Notes under the pieces: generated by a model
Seen by the model: the letters and a program-made list of their open reading frames with translations, nothing else
Told to the model about the DNA's origin: nothing
The model's database searches: none
Made by a program: the position numbers and the translations under genes
Shown: one piece after another, positions 11,790 through 23,006 of the stretch
Position numbering within the stretch: position 1 is the first letter of the stretch
Layout of the letters: each line of letters opens with the position of its first letter
From: Actinomucor elegans
Lineage: Eukaryota > Mucoromycota > Mucoromycetes > Mucorales > Mucoraceae
NCBI GenBank assembly: GCA_026027325.1
Contig: JAMSLZ010000002.1
Coordinates: 248,001-312,000, forward strand
Direction: 5' to 3'
DNA length: 64,000 nucleotides

Positions 11790-14731
11790 AATAGGTTTTT
11801 GGAAAAAAAAAAGGGTTGCATAAATACCAAGTGGGTAGGGCTACGCGCCTGTATAAGACCATCGATTTTATTTTATTTTAAAAATCAGCCAAGCCAGGAA
11901 CCGTGAGGGCAAGTTAGTCCTAGAACTCAAGTCAAGTAATCATTCACTATTCAAAAGAAGTGCGGCCGACATCTTATTGAATGGTAGAGCTACATGTAGT
12001 TGAAATCCAAGCACCAAAGTTGTGAGCTTCTTTTTCTTATTATTTAAATGCGAATACTGAAGTTTTATGTTGTTTTGTAAAAAGCACTTTGGTTCAACGT
12101 TATTGTTTTCAGGATTTTTTCCGCTGCAGACCAATAGCGGTTGGTAGCATTATTAGGCAAACTGGCCGTGATTCTATCAATATTATGGACAGTGTCAGTG
12201 ATTGTTCTAATGTAGAACCCAGCCTTGAGAATTATGAGCTTATGATGAAAGGGGGATTTGACCGCAGTGCAACCTTCTCAGTGCAGGGTGAAATAGTCAT
12301 GCCCGAATCCTTTGGGGTCACATTTACTCAATCATTTCTTACTTTTCCGATAAACATAGGTATTTGGGTTGAAATCCACTTAATTCCGATTAGGTATGGA
12401 TATAACTAACGCCATTCTGAAGGTTCCAAAAATGAAGATCTCGCATGATATATCCTTTTTTTTTTTCACTGGACAACGGTAATTCATTTATCAATTATCT
12501 TCATATTATGCACATGAAATTTACAAATATTTAAACTGTCTTCAATTTCGAGAAAACTGTCCAACTAACCTAGTAATCTAACTGTACATATAAGGCCTTC
12601 TGCTACGATGTTAAAACGGGATCGACAGAGAGATTCTATCGATCCGTAGATTTAGTTTATCTCAAAAGCATGCCTATCATAGCTACTCATGAAAATGAAA
12701 TAGATTTCAAACTAATCTGACTCAGATAATGGTTGTAATACATACAGTGATCCATTTTAGACATAGTAGACTGGTAAACAGATACGATATTCGATCTGAT
12801 CAATCGGCGGATGCCGCGATTGAAAATGGTTTCATCTCTGAAAATTTGGTTCGGATATCCCCTTCGGCCCCCAATTTTTTTTATAGGATGTGAACATGGC
12901 ATTTTTGGCTTATAATATTTTAATATCATAAAAATGAGTGCTCAGTTCCTTTACTTCTTTTTTTTTTTTAATTTATTTTATATCAAGTATTTGAATTATG
13001 GCTTCATTTGTTGCAAAACCAAAAACCAACATTGTATCACGGATAGTTCAATCGATTGAAGGCAATAGAGTATATGTTTTATGCCATAATACTCAGCATT
13101 AATTTTTATATAAACGTGACTAAAACATATTTTAGTTATCATCAGTTCTTTGCAATTAAAAGTTGCATTAAAGTTTGTATACTTGCGGCTGACCATGAAG
13201 AAAACAGTACTTTATCTTCCGACAGGGATCTCATAATAATAGTAGAGGAAATATACTTCGAATCAGTTTTTTAATGATACCAAAGGTATTGCCAAATCTT
13301 AGACCATAACATAACTTTGTGATGCATAGTCTATAGTATGTGGTAATGCGCGGTGGACTTTTTTTTATAGAAGCTACTAAGGTTTGAATTATTCCAGTTT
13401 AAGTGGAGTTCCCAGACACATACAAGATTAAGCGTAATGCAATTCTAAATGCTTAGGAAGTCATAGCAGCAAATTGATACATCTTTTTTTTTAAATTTTA
13501 ATTCAATAACACTTCTTGTCGTCAATGGTGATCTTTCTTTCTATTCTGTATAGTATCAACGTTTCTTAGGACACTTAATAGTGTTGAATAACCAAAAGAA
13601 TGACATAGCGTGACAATATCTAATTTGCAGTTAATTATTGGGAAGTATAAATATAGATTTTACTGCAGTGAAACGATAACTATAATAGATTCACTTACTT
13701 ATTCCAAGTATGTATGCCTACTAGTTTTTCGATGAAACATTAATCTGGGATCGATGAAAAGATGTACTGATTGCTAGATCTAATTGATATAAAACGCATG
13801 TGATTTACTATGTATACCTAATATACGCTATATTCCAGTCAAGCAATTGCCTGAGCGAAAGTAATAGTATATTTTGAGTACGTGTTGGTTATCAGATGCG
13901 ACATTAGACTGGAATCAGTTGAGGAATGGTAAGGTTCCAAATGGCTCCGATTTCAGAAAAATTTCCAAGGGTATACCTTTAAGCCGAAATTTTCAAATCA
14001 GCATCTTTATTATATTTTATTTTTGTGTAGCATAAAGGCGGTAACTTGAAGACGTAGTCTATTAATAACATAAACCGAATATGCTTGAATAAATTCAGGT
14101 TGGTTTTGTATGGGCTTTACTGTATATTAAACGCTCGAGTTATGGCTGTATCGGCAATGAAACTAAGAACTTGGCTTTTGTCAATGACAATTCAATGAAT
14201 TAAAAATAAAATAATGAACGTTATTTGCACTAATCGATGTGCCATGCAACTCTTCGTCCATTTTGCTGTGGTAATTTTTTTTTTTTTTTTTTTTGTGTAT
14301 CGGCCATATCTGATCAGAGTCCAGCAATTGCGTTCTGAGATGATTCTTGAGCGCCTCATTACTGTTTAATTACCGACATTCAATTTTAGACTCAAAAACG
14401 ATCAATCAATGATTTGAACTGAAGGAAAAAATGCTTGTTTGCTTTATTATGATGTATATAAAAAGAGAATAGTATTGTTTTTTTGTTTTGTTTTAAAAAA
14501 CCAAGCTGAGTGCGTGTGTGTGTTTGTGAGTGTGTGTCTTCTTCTTCTTTGAATAAGGGTTTGGTTTCTTTAAAAAGGCTTTTTTTTTGGGGATTTTCTT
14601 GATAAATACAAAATTTACATATTTAAAAAGTAAGAGTGGGTGCGTGTGTACGAGAAAAGATGCATAGAGGTAATAAGTGACAGTATAATTAAAAAAAGGG
14701 GGGAAAGGTGAGCATAAATAACAATAAAATT
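11790..14731. other. Long gene-poor region with dispersed repeats
   Basis: Open frames here (for example 12089-12409 on plus, 12929-12687 on minus) show no recognisable domain and have weak coding character. A repeat carrying TTATGGCTTCATTTG lies at 12985-13013 and a related one at 14131-14155. A longer repeat with the CAGATGCGACATT core and a GGTATACC palindrome spans 13875-14000. Poly-T runs occur at about 14277-14294. Nothing else was recognised. Confidence 0.5.
13875..14000 (+). repeat. Dispersed repeat family A, one of the fullest copies
   Basis: It contains GAGTACGTGTTGG, then ATCAGATGCGACATT, ACTGGAATCAGTTGAGG, TTTCCAAGGGTATACC and GCCGAAATTTTCAAATC. The same blocks in the same order recur at 19428-19530. 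Confidence 0.6.
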
Positions 14732-16092
14732 CTACATTGAATAGAATTGGTGGTGTAGTGAATGATTACTGGGTATAATGATTTGTTTCTTACTGTAAGG
14801 ATGATCAAGCTTAATCGTAGATAGTAAGTTGGTGCGAGGAGGGGCTGATACCATGTTATTGTTGTTTGGTTTTCTTGACTGCTGTTGTACAGAAGACGGA
14901 GTGTTCCGACGAACCGATGTTGTAGAGGTAGAAGTTGGCTTCTTCATATGAGAGGACTTGATGTGTTTTCTTAAGGATCTAGAATGAAAGTATGCTTTCT
15001 CGCAACCAGGCATAGAGCATAAGTAGGGGCGGATATCAGAATGGGTCTTGATGTGAGTACTAAGGGAATCTGGCCGAGAAAAGGTTTTGTTGCATCCTAT
15101 TGGATAGAGTTAGTATATATTATATATAGACGTGTTCTAGTTCTTTACCTATCACGGTACATACAAAAGGTCTTTCACCTGTATGTGTTCTCATGTGATT
15201 GTGCATTTTGTGTCTCTTCATAAAGGGCTTCTTGTTACGGGGACAGTCTTCCCATTCACAAAAGTAAGTGGCCTATAATAATTTTTTTATGTGTAAGTTT
15301 AAACTTTTTCTTATTATAATTTATATATGTATACGTACTTTGCCACTGCCAATATGGGATTCGCAGATATGTGTCATGAGCTTATCAAGGGAAGGTGCTT
15401 GGGCGGTACAATTGACCCATAGACATGAATACATCTTGTTTTCAGGCTCTTCCTTCGTGATAGGAGGAGAAGGGGGTTGTTGATTGGTTGGTTTCTTGGT
15501 AGGTTTGCATAAAGTGGGTTCATAGTTAAGAGTAGGTTCATGTTGGATGGTGATGGATCGATTGGATCTTTCCATTTCAAGCTGTACAACGCGTTCAATC
15601 AATTGTTCCCGTGATAACTGAGTCAAGGTATCATCTTGATGATTGAAATCATATTGATGAGGCGATTGATTAGCCAAAAATCGAGCAGTTTCCTCAGAAT
15701 AACCTTTTTGTAATAACATCATATGATCTTGATGCTGTATTCAATTGTCAGTGCACGTCCGCCCCTTATATTAATTAAATACTTACAGAAAGAGAAGGAA
15801 TCAGTTGGATATGATCTTGAACGATCCAGTCATCAGAAGGGAGATAATGGTTTGGAGTATCATTACATTGATGATGCAGCAAAGAAGATTGTTGTTGAGG
15901 TGGCTGATAAGACAGATCCAAAGAACCTGGGTGATGAAGGAATGAAGTATAGCCAAACATTTGTTGCTGTTGTTGCTGACTGGTAGTAGTGGAAGTGGTA
16001 GTAGACATGATATCGGACAATCCAATATCAGGTGTACGGATACCTAATGAAGATGCTTCAGAGAAAGAAGTTTCGTGTTGATAATGATGCAT

Positions 16093-16128
<36 letters not shown>

Positions 16129-16452
16129 CTGATGAAATTCATCGAATTGATTTTGCATCATGATCCATTCTTCTTGTTGCTGCTGCTGTTCCTGCAGCAT
16201 CGATTGAGAAAGAGCTATTTTATAAATACATTAGTTTGAATGGCCATCAAGTAGCTAGCTTCATTTACCTTGCTCACTGGCAGAAGTAGAGAGTGGAGAA
16301 TGAGGTGAAGGATAATACTGGTTGAAAACAACAGTAGGCGATTGTTGTTGCTGCTGTTGTTGTTGAAGGAGAGAAGTACGGATTTTCAAATCAGTGGATT
16401 TTTGATGAGGATGTTCGAGCTTGACTTGGTTACTGCTGTTGTAAAGAGACAT
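14732..16452 (-). CDS. C2H2 zinc-finger transcription factor, GLI/ZIC-like, polyglutamine-rich
   Basis: Exons 16452-16269, 16214-15787, 15734-15339, 15272-15149 and 15096-14732 give 498 residues. The N-terminal half is Gln/His-rich with several Q runs, as in transactivation regions. From about residue 305 there is a tandem of C2H2 fingers: YSCLWVNC...H..H, then YFCEWEDCP with a long spacer and HNHMRTH, FVCTVIGCNKTF...HIKTH and YLCSMPGCEKAYF...HIKSSH. The CxWxxC first fingers, long loops and TGERPF linker resemble the GLI/ZIC/GLIS arrangement. It should act in the nucleus as a sequence-specific DNA-binding protein; target genes cannot be inferred. The tail after the fingers is Ser/Asn/Pro-rich and unstructured. 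The start is the first ATG, after a T-rich leader. Confidence 0.85.
16081..16132 (-). repeat. CAG/CAA polyglutamine tract in the zinc-finger gene
   Basis: On the coding strand a run of CAG/CAA codons encodes about 12 consecutive Gln with a few more just after. Two shorter Q runs lie at 16178-16195 and 16342-16366. Such tracts change length readily. Confidence 0.85.
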
Positions 16453-17639
16453 TTTTTTTTTTTTTGGTTTTTGTTGGGGATCTTTTTTTTTTGTTAAAAT
16501 AGAAGATTTGGATTCGAGATTATTTTCTTTCGCTTTTTTCTTTTTGAAGGGAATTGATAAACCTTGTTACAGTTATGAAATAAAAGTCAAAAGGTTTACG
16601 CGTTGAATTGTGAGAGAGAAGTAATAGAGAGAGAGAAGGGCAAAGGAGGAAAGGATGAAGGGAAACAAATAAGAGAATAAAAGAAACGTAACAAAAAAGT
16701 GCCTGATATATATACTCAAGTCTACCATTATTTGATTTGCTGAAAAAAAGAACCTGCTTTTTTTTCATAATTACACTTTATGGGCTGAGAAATCAAGAAA
16801 GCACTGATCACTCTATTATTTGAGAATCTCGTTATTAAATTACTTGATTGGACACGTCAATTTACTACCAAGTCAGCCATTCAATTGTGCAGCCATGAAT
16901 AGATGATAATAAGACCACTTGTGAAATTAAGAAACACATGTAATTTGTAACAAATAAAACGCAAACACTTTAAGTGGTACAGTCTTGAAAAATGGTGAGT
17001 TTTTTCTCAATAATCGGACCACACCGGATTTCAACTTTAATTGCTTTTTCTTCCTCATACGATTCCGAAACACCTGTTTATTGTTCGATACTAGAATGCT
17101 TTTTCTTTACAGACGTCAAGATAGAGTTCAAGGCAGATGGTGTTCCTGATGTTTTGTGACGTGTTCACTGCTTTAACTGCTTTCACTCCCTGTATTGCTT
17201 CACTTGGAAAAAAAAATCTCATTTAAATAGAGGGGTGATGATAGTTGCACTGGAAAAGATAATTGGTTGATTTGATTTGAAATATAGGCACATCATGTTT
17301 TTGCTAGAATGAAAGATCCAGTTTAGAAAACATCACATGTATACTTTCTACACGTGGCAAAGCATAGACGCGTCTTTTTCTCTTTAATAATAAGGTTTTG
17401 TAAGAAGAAAATGGGAATTTTTAGATCTCATTACTGTGGTGCTTTGACTTTGATACATTGAACAAAAGGCCAAGCGTGGAAAAATTAGGTAACTTGCATC
17501 CGATCAATGGACAAGTGAAAAGTCTCACGTTTTTATTAATAAATTAGGAGAAGAGCCGACCATAGCATCATTCCACTTGCTTGTGATCTGTAGGTCCTTC
17601 TTTTTTCTTCTTTTCCTATGTCATTTTCATCAATAAATG
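16453..17639. other. Intergenic region, upstream of zinc-finger gene and downstream of Vip1-like gene
   Basis: The first 330 nt are rich in T/C runs on the minus strand and probably hold the leader and promoter of the zinc-finger gene. No further gene or repeat was recognised. The segment 17526-17587 could be a terminal coding exon of the Vip1-like gene. Confidence 0.45.
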
Positions 17640-18396
17640 TCATATGATTCTAATAGGCAATTTACTTACTGCTGCAATCTTTTTAGCTTCCTCATGCACT
17701 ACTGATACTCTGTCAGCAACTCGCGAGGCAAATCCCTGCATCCTTAAACTGGCTCTAGAGTTCATTAACCCTTGCATACGAGAAGGTTTGGTATCTTGAG
17801 ATGCACTTCTATCAGATGTAATAGTTGTTCCCTTAGGGTTCAAATGAATACCCACTTTATTCAAGTAACCATTGACACGAGTAGAAAGACCATGTTTTTG
17901 ATCAAATTCAGCTCCTTTCTTAATTACAGATTCTGTCAAAACGTAGCCTGATGCTAATAGCTCGGCCATCACATGAGATACGGATTGCTGCTGCTGAGCA
18001 TTAGCCGTATTTGCGGGATTTTCAATCATTGGTGCCGCTGCTGCTGCAGCCTCTGTTGCTTGTTTGAAATAAGGTTCAACCATTATTGGACTCTCATCTA
18101 CCTCAGCTTATCACAAGTGTTAATAATTATAACAGGGCATAATATGCATCTATAGTACCTTGACTGAGTAGAGTAGCCGTTTTGGCTGCTGCTTCTTGTT
18201 CAAAGTACACCAAAGCAATTTGATGCTGCTCATCGTGCTCATCGCGTTTCATTTCAAACCCTTTTATAATACCGCAAAACGAGAAAAAGTCTTTGATAGT
18301 GGCCTCTTCTGTAGCCAAAGCAATATGTTTTATCAAAACAATATTGGGTGTAGGCTCAGAAGGTATATCGATACTCCACTGGTAATTGGTGTTCAT
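17640..18396 (-). CDS. Vip1-like RRM-domain protein
   Basis: Exons 18396-18159 and 18106-17640 give 234 residues. The RRM at about 15-85 reads IVLIKHIALATEE, IKDFFSFCGIIKGFEM and IALVYFEQEAAAKTA, which matches the Vip1 (fission yeast) family, including its FFSFCG signature. After it come an Ala/Gln linker, SHVMAELLASGYVL and FDQKHGLSTRVNGYL, also seen in that family, where their function is poorly known. RNA binding is the likely activity. Two acceptors 9 nt apart (exon starting at 18106 or 18097) are both in frame. A consensus GTAAGT follows the codon ending at 17670, so the last few residues may instead come from another exon (17587-17526). Confidence 0.85.
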
Positions 18397-20577
18397 GTTG
18401 AAAAGGAACAAATAAAATAAAATAAAAAGTTTCTACTTTCTACTTGGCGCGCGTCTCCCCCACGTCTGTTTGCTTCTCCGAAGAAAGTGTACAGAGTCTT
18501 ATGGTTCAACCCTGCGACTAGTCCCTTGTCCGTTTTACATAACAAAGGACGGTTCTCCACATATCTAAAGCACCAAGAACACCAGTTTTATCCAAGTGCC
18601 TGCTTGGTGAAACCTTGTCTTGGTTTTGCCGAGAAATAATCAGGCCTTTGCATTGTGTACTACTCGGATAATTAGTGTAGCGAAAATATCTCTCTTTCTC
18701 TCACTCACTGTGCATACCCCAACTATTGGCGATAACTAAAATAAGCAGTTTTACCATAAGTGTATCATGGGCCGGGAGCGATCGCTCATATACGGATATG
18801 ATGTATACATGTCAAACTTGTTTTCTAAAAAGTATCCAGTATCTTGGATGGTTTCATAAGAATTTATATGAGGTCATTGTCCATTACTGCTTATACATGG
18901 TCTATCCATAAATCGGCGCTCAATTAGAGCGTTATCTATATTCTTTATTTAGTAACGTCAGTTTCTCACGAAACCAATGCTTACCCCGTCATTTTTTAAG
19001 CGCAAATACAACTATGTTAATAGACATTGGTTAATATAAATTACAAATCATCAATTGTGAGCAGCATATTGCGTCTAATGAGATTTACAAAGATACAACA
19101 CTTTATTCTGAGTATGAGCTACTAGTCAGATGTGATTTTGAACTGAGATCAGTTGAGCGTTTTGGGCGCTGATGTAGGGAACGTCATCCTTGATCAAGAG
19201 CATAATACATTTGACGTATTTAATAATACAAAAGCTCTAGTGCATACATTAGTTTATTCTGAACATGTGAATTTTAGCTGAGATGGGTCAAGAAATCCAG
19301 AAAGTCAATTTTCATCTCTAAATCTCTCTATTAATCTCGATAAAATTGCACATTTGATTAGTTTTCCTGTATAGTTGAAATGAAGTTTTAATAGACATGG
19401 CAATTTATCTTCCATATGAAATACTAACAAGATGTAACATCTGACTGAGATCTGTCAAGAAATGTATCTTTAGTGAAATGAGACGATTTCTAAAAAGTTC
19501 CACAGGTATACCTTAGGTTTTTATTTCAAATTCTTGCTTTGCTTTTATGAAGCATTAAAAATGCGTTTTAGAGATATCATTCAAATTACTTTAAATTGAG
19601 CATGTGCAGGAATACTGAAAATTATTTATTTTGTATTTTTTTTTTTTTGGAGACAGAATACCTTTGAAATCCTCCCCCAAAAAAAAAAGACATTAATCAA
19701 CGGCAATTTTATAGCTTTCCTAGAAATCGAAGTTGAAATATATAAAATTCGATATACGTAACTAAACTTTGTACAGACACTGACAACGTAATTTTTATGT
19801 AACTGAATGCTATCATTTAAAAGCAAGCCAAGAAATTTTGGGATCGGCTTAGAGAAGGCACCTAGGAAATTTCTAGAAATCTGCAATAGTACATCGCTTT
19901 TGACAATTCTTGGTTTAACGTCGCATCTGATTAATCCTTCATATTCACAATGAGCCGGTACATTCGCTAATAAGCAAGTCATTAGCGTAACATAAAATAC
20001 TGGTAGTACTCTATATTCATCTCATGTAAAACTGTTAGGCTTAAATCAATAGTTCTCTTGGTAGATCCCAATGAAATGTCTCATCTAATCATAACATCAT
20101 GCGCAGAATCGCCTGGTCAAATTAAAATGGCTGCCGCATAAGTGAAAAACGCTTGAAATCTTAAGCTTAAAACGCATCACTAAATCGTATCAATGCTTGG
20201 TTATCTAGCTTTGACAGCTAGTATGCTTTCATACGTATCTGGTGAAAACTATAATGCATTTTAGCAGCTATGACCAGTTGCTGGTAAGGTAAATCGAGAA
20301 AGCTATACATCAACCTTGATTTAATTGCATGGTAAATATATACAGTGAAAGGAGCCTATTAAATATTTGGCTTGTACGGCGCGAATATCAAGTAATAGTA
20401 CGGTCAGTTCATATGTTGAAGTAGATCTTTTATTGTTACAAACAAAGAAAAAGAAAAAAAAAGTAGTTGTCTATCTGTTTTCTCTCTCTCTTTTTTAGCC
20501 TTGCGTGTTCTTGTTCTCTTTTTGTTAATTTATTAAATCAAAAAACACGTTTTATATATAAAGAAAGATTGGGCTGC
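18397..20577. other. Gene-poor region with a cluster of family A repeats
   Basis: The first ~300 nt (GC-richer, with ACGTC and CCCCAC motifs) probably hold the promoter of the Vip1-like gene. Repeat copies lie at 19085-19157, 19241-19300, 19428-19530 and, reversed, at about 19905-19940. The minus ORF 19982-19626 overlaps the reversed repeat and is not considered a gene. Confidence 0.5.
19085..19530 (+). repeat. Three tandemly spaced, diverged copies of dispersed repeat family A
   Basis: Copies begin at about 19085 (CTTTATTCTGAGTATGAGC, then TCAGATGTGATTTTG), 19241 (TTTATTCTGAACATGTG) and 19428 (AAGATGTAACATCTGACTG). Each is followed by a GAGAT-C-x-GTCAAG-like block. The third also has AGTTCCACAGGTATACC. 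Confidence 0.6.
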
Positions 20578-21783
20578 TTAAAGAGCAGAAGCACCGGTAA
20601 TGATATCAACTATAAAAAAAAAAAGAAATGTTTAGATCCACATACAAGAGAAATATCACAAAAAACTTACTCAATTCGTTAGTAATAACGGCTTGACGAC
20701 CACGGTTGAAAGTCATGGTCAACTTGCTGATCATTTCACCAGCGTTCTTGGTAGCGTTCTCCATAGCAGCACGCTTGGCACACATTTCAGCGGCATGACC
20801 TTCGACCATAGCCCAGTAGAGACCATTGGCGAAAGAGAATTCTTGAAGGTTAGCAAGAACATCATCCTCGATTTCGTAAACGGCAAAGTTGGGAGAGGCC
20901 TTGAAAGTAGCTTCAGAGTAGACGGGGATAACATCAGCTTCATAAGAAACAACAGAGTTGAACTTGTTGTAAACGATGTTGGCAGAGTCGAACTCGAGTT
21001 CAGAAGACTTGATGATATCAACAATAGAGGAAGCTTCTTCGAAAGAAGGCAAATCCTTACCGATTTGGTTGAAGGAGATGGCAATGTTCTTACGGGCAAC
21101 ACGACTCAATTGAGCCTTGGGCTTATCACCGAGAATGACGAGATCGGCAGAAGGAGTCTCGGCAACAATCTTACGGGTAGCCTTGGAAACACTGGAGTGA
21201 ATACCACCGCAAAGACCACGATCAGAAGAAGAAGCAACGAGAAGAGTCTTACCGTCTTCAGTAGCCTTGGTCTCGGCGTTTGTGAAAAGAGCTATACAAA
21301 GATATACATATGTCAATAAAGCTTTATCTATTTGACAGTTCCTTCCATTTCTATCCCAAGTAAATATATATATATATATTATATTCCAATAACCCCTCTC
21401 CATCCCATTCATTATCATGTGGATACTTTACAGTTGGAAGCTTGACCGAAAACACGAGCAGACTCCATACCACGTTGAGCCTTGTTGACCTTGGTGGAGG
21501 CAATCATCTTCATGGACTTGGTGATCTTTTCAATGTTTTGAACAGACTTCAAACGTTGTTGAACTATATGAAAGGAACAAGTGTTAATTAATCAATCATT
21601 CAATGAAATATTGAGGTCGATTATTATTTACTTTCTTTCAAGGTGGCCATGTTACGGGCTTGAATAGCCTTGCTAATTAATCAACAAAGGTTAATTGAAA
21701 TAGTTTCTCTTATGAATCAACATTATGTCTAACCTGGCGGGAGCAGCGGTAGGGCGTGCAATGCGAGAGACGGTGAACAACAT
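20578..21783 (-). CDS. ATP3: Mitochondrial F1-ATP synthase gamma subunit
   Basis: Exons 21783-21734, 21672-21632, 21563-21432, 21291-20671 and 20609-20578 give 291 residues, the usual length. A short presequence (MLFTVSRIARPTAAPA) precedes IQQRLKSVQNIEKITKSMKMIASTK (written in part), the N-terminal helix of the rotor shaft. The middle has SSDRGLCGGIHSS, and the C-terminus is the family hallmark RQAVITNEL plus IDIITGASAL. The subunit forms the central rotating stalk coupling proton flow to ATP synthesis. The first introns are 49-68 nt; the second exon is only 41 nt. The dinucleotide AT run at 21365-21380 sits in the third intron. Very secure. Confidence 0.97.
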
Positions 21784-22682
21784 TGCTTCTTTTTACGGTT
21801 GTATAAAAAAAACTGTACAAAGTTAAAGGGTAGAAAAAAATTGGTGCCTTTTTTAGGGTAATGGTTTAGAGCTTCACTTGTCTCTGCAGTCTAATCTCTG
21901 TGGGGCCATCCCCGGACTTTTTTCATTTTCACTGTCTACGTCACGCTTCCAAGCTTGAATTGGACTGTCTTTTTTTTATTCAGTATCCGCTTTTGCCCTA
22001 CTATGAAAGCTCCTCGATCTATATTGGTTTTCGGTCATTTAAATAATCCTGATAGATATTACAAAACTTTGATCTTATTTTTCGCGACAAAAGATTACCA
22101 GTATATACAAAGTGCCAAAGAAAAATTCGCGTGAAAATGAATGGTGCATCAAATGATGCAAAGACCGTTTAATACCTAGTTTGATTTGTCGAATTATCAT
22201 GAAAAGAATACCTTTTTTTTTTTGGATTTTGTACAAATGCAGCTATAACTCAAGCATTTAATATATAACAAATCCATATAAAATACGATTGCATACTTTT
22301 TATTATACTACATGTACATCATTAATAGATAACACTTTTAAAAATACCGTCTTCAGATTCCATAAAAATATTTGATATTTGAAAATTTGGTCCTGTGTGT
22401 AAATTTTTTTTTTCGCATGTTATATTAACATAAAGCTTTTTCTCAAGTCTTGCAAAGAAATTCTATAATAAAATGCACCCCGTAAACTAGTTAGAGAACA
22501 TAAATTAGCTGTTCATCAAATGTTGAAAAAAAAATCATATTGCTTTTTATATATAAATTATGCGATATTTTTTAGTTTCTATGTGCTTACGTTATTATGC
22601 CTTGCCTTTTTACATTTAAATAACAAAAAGCCTTCATCACACTGGAATAAGTATTCCTTCTTTTATATCCACAATACTAAAA

Positions 22683-23006
22683 TGAATCCCGATACATTCT
22701 ATCCAGAAGCCTATTATCTCCTTACAACAGGTGTGGGCCTGTTAAGGACGACCCAGAGATAAGATCTAATCACAATTCTATTTCAAAATTAGCATGAGGA
22801 AAATGAGCAGTTGTATATATGGTTTGCTTATAAAGAAAGTCAAGTATTTGATTTATATTCGCAACCATGTAACCAGGTGGATTTGGCGAATCTACTGTGC
22901 ACACGTATCTCATAGCAAACAATCAGCAAGTATCACTGCTCATTACTGGACCTCATACCATTTGTAGCGCATCTTGCGCCCCTGACAGTACCTTTTTAGT
23001 TTCATA
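22683..23006 (+). pseudogene. Possible decayed coding fragment
   Basis: MNPDTFYPEAYYLLTTG could splice (GTGGGC donor at about 22734) to HEENEQLYIWFAYKESQVF in phase 0. Just downstream, another frame reads NNQQVSLLITGPHTICSAS. The frames do not join without a shift or extra intron. The composition looks proteinaceous, but no family is recognised. Confidence 0.25.

Noticed and set aside
12089..12409. 106-codon open frame on plus strand
   Set aside because: No recognisable domain, no good start context and embedded in repeat-rich DNA; kept as part of a gene-poor region.
19626..19982. 118-codon minus-strand frame
   Set aside because: It overlaps a reversed family A repeat and has AT-driven composition with no domain.
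20693..21319. 208-codon plus-strand frame
   Set aside because: Antisense shadow of the secure ATP3 exon.
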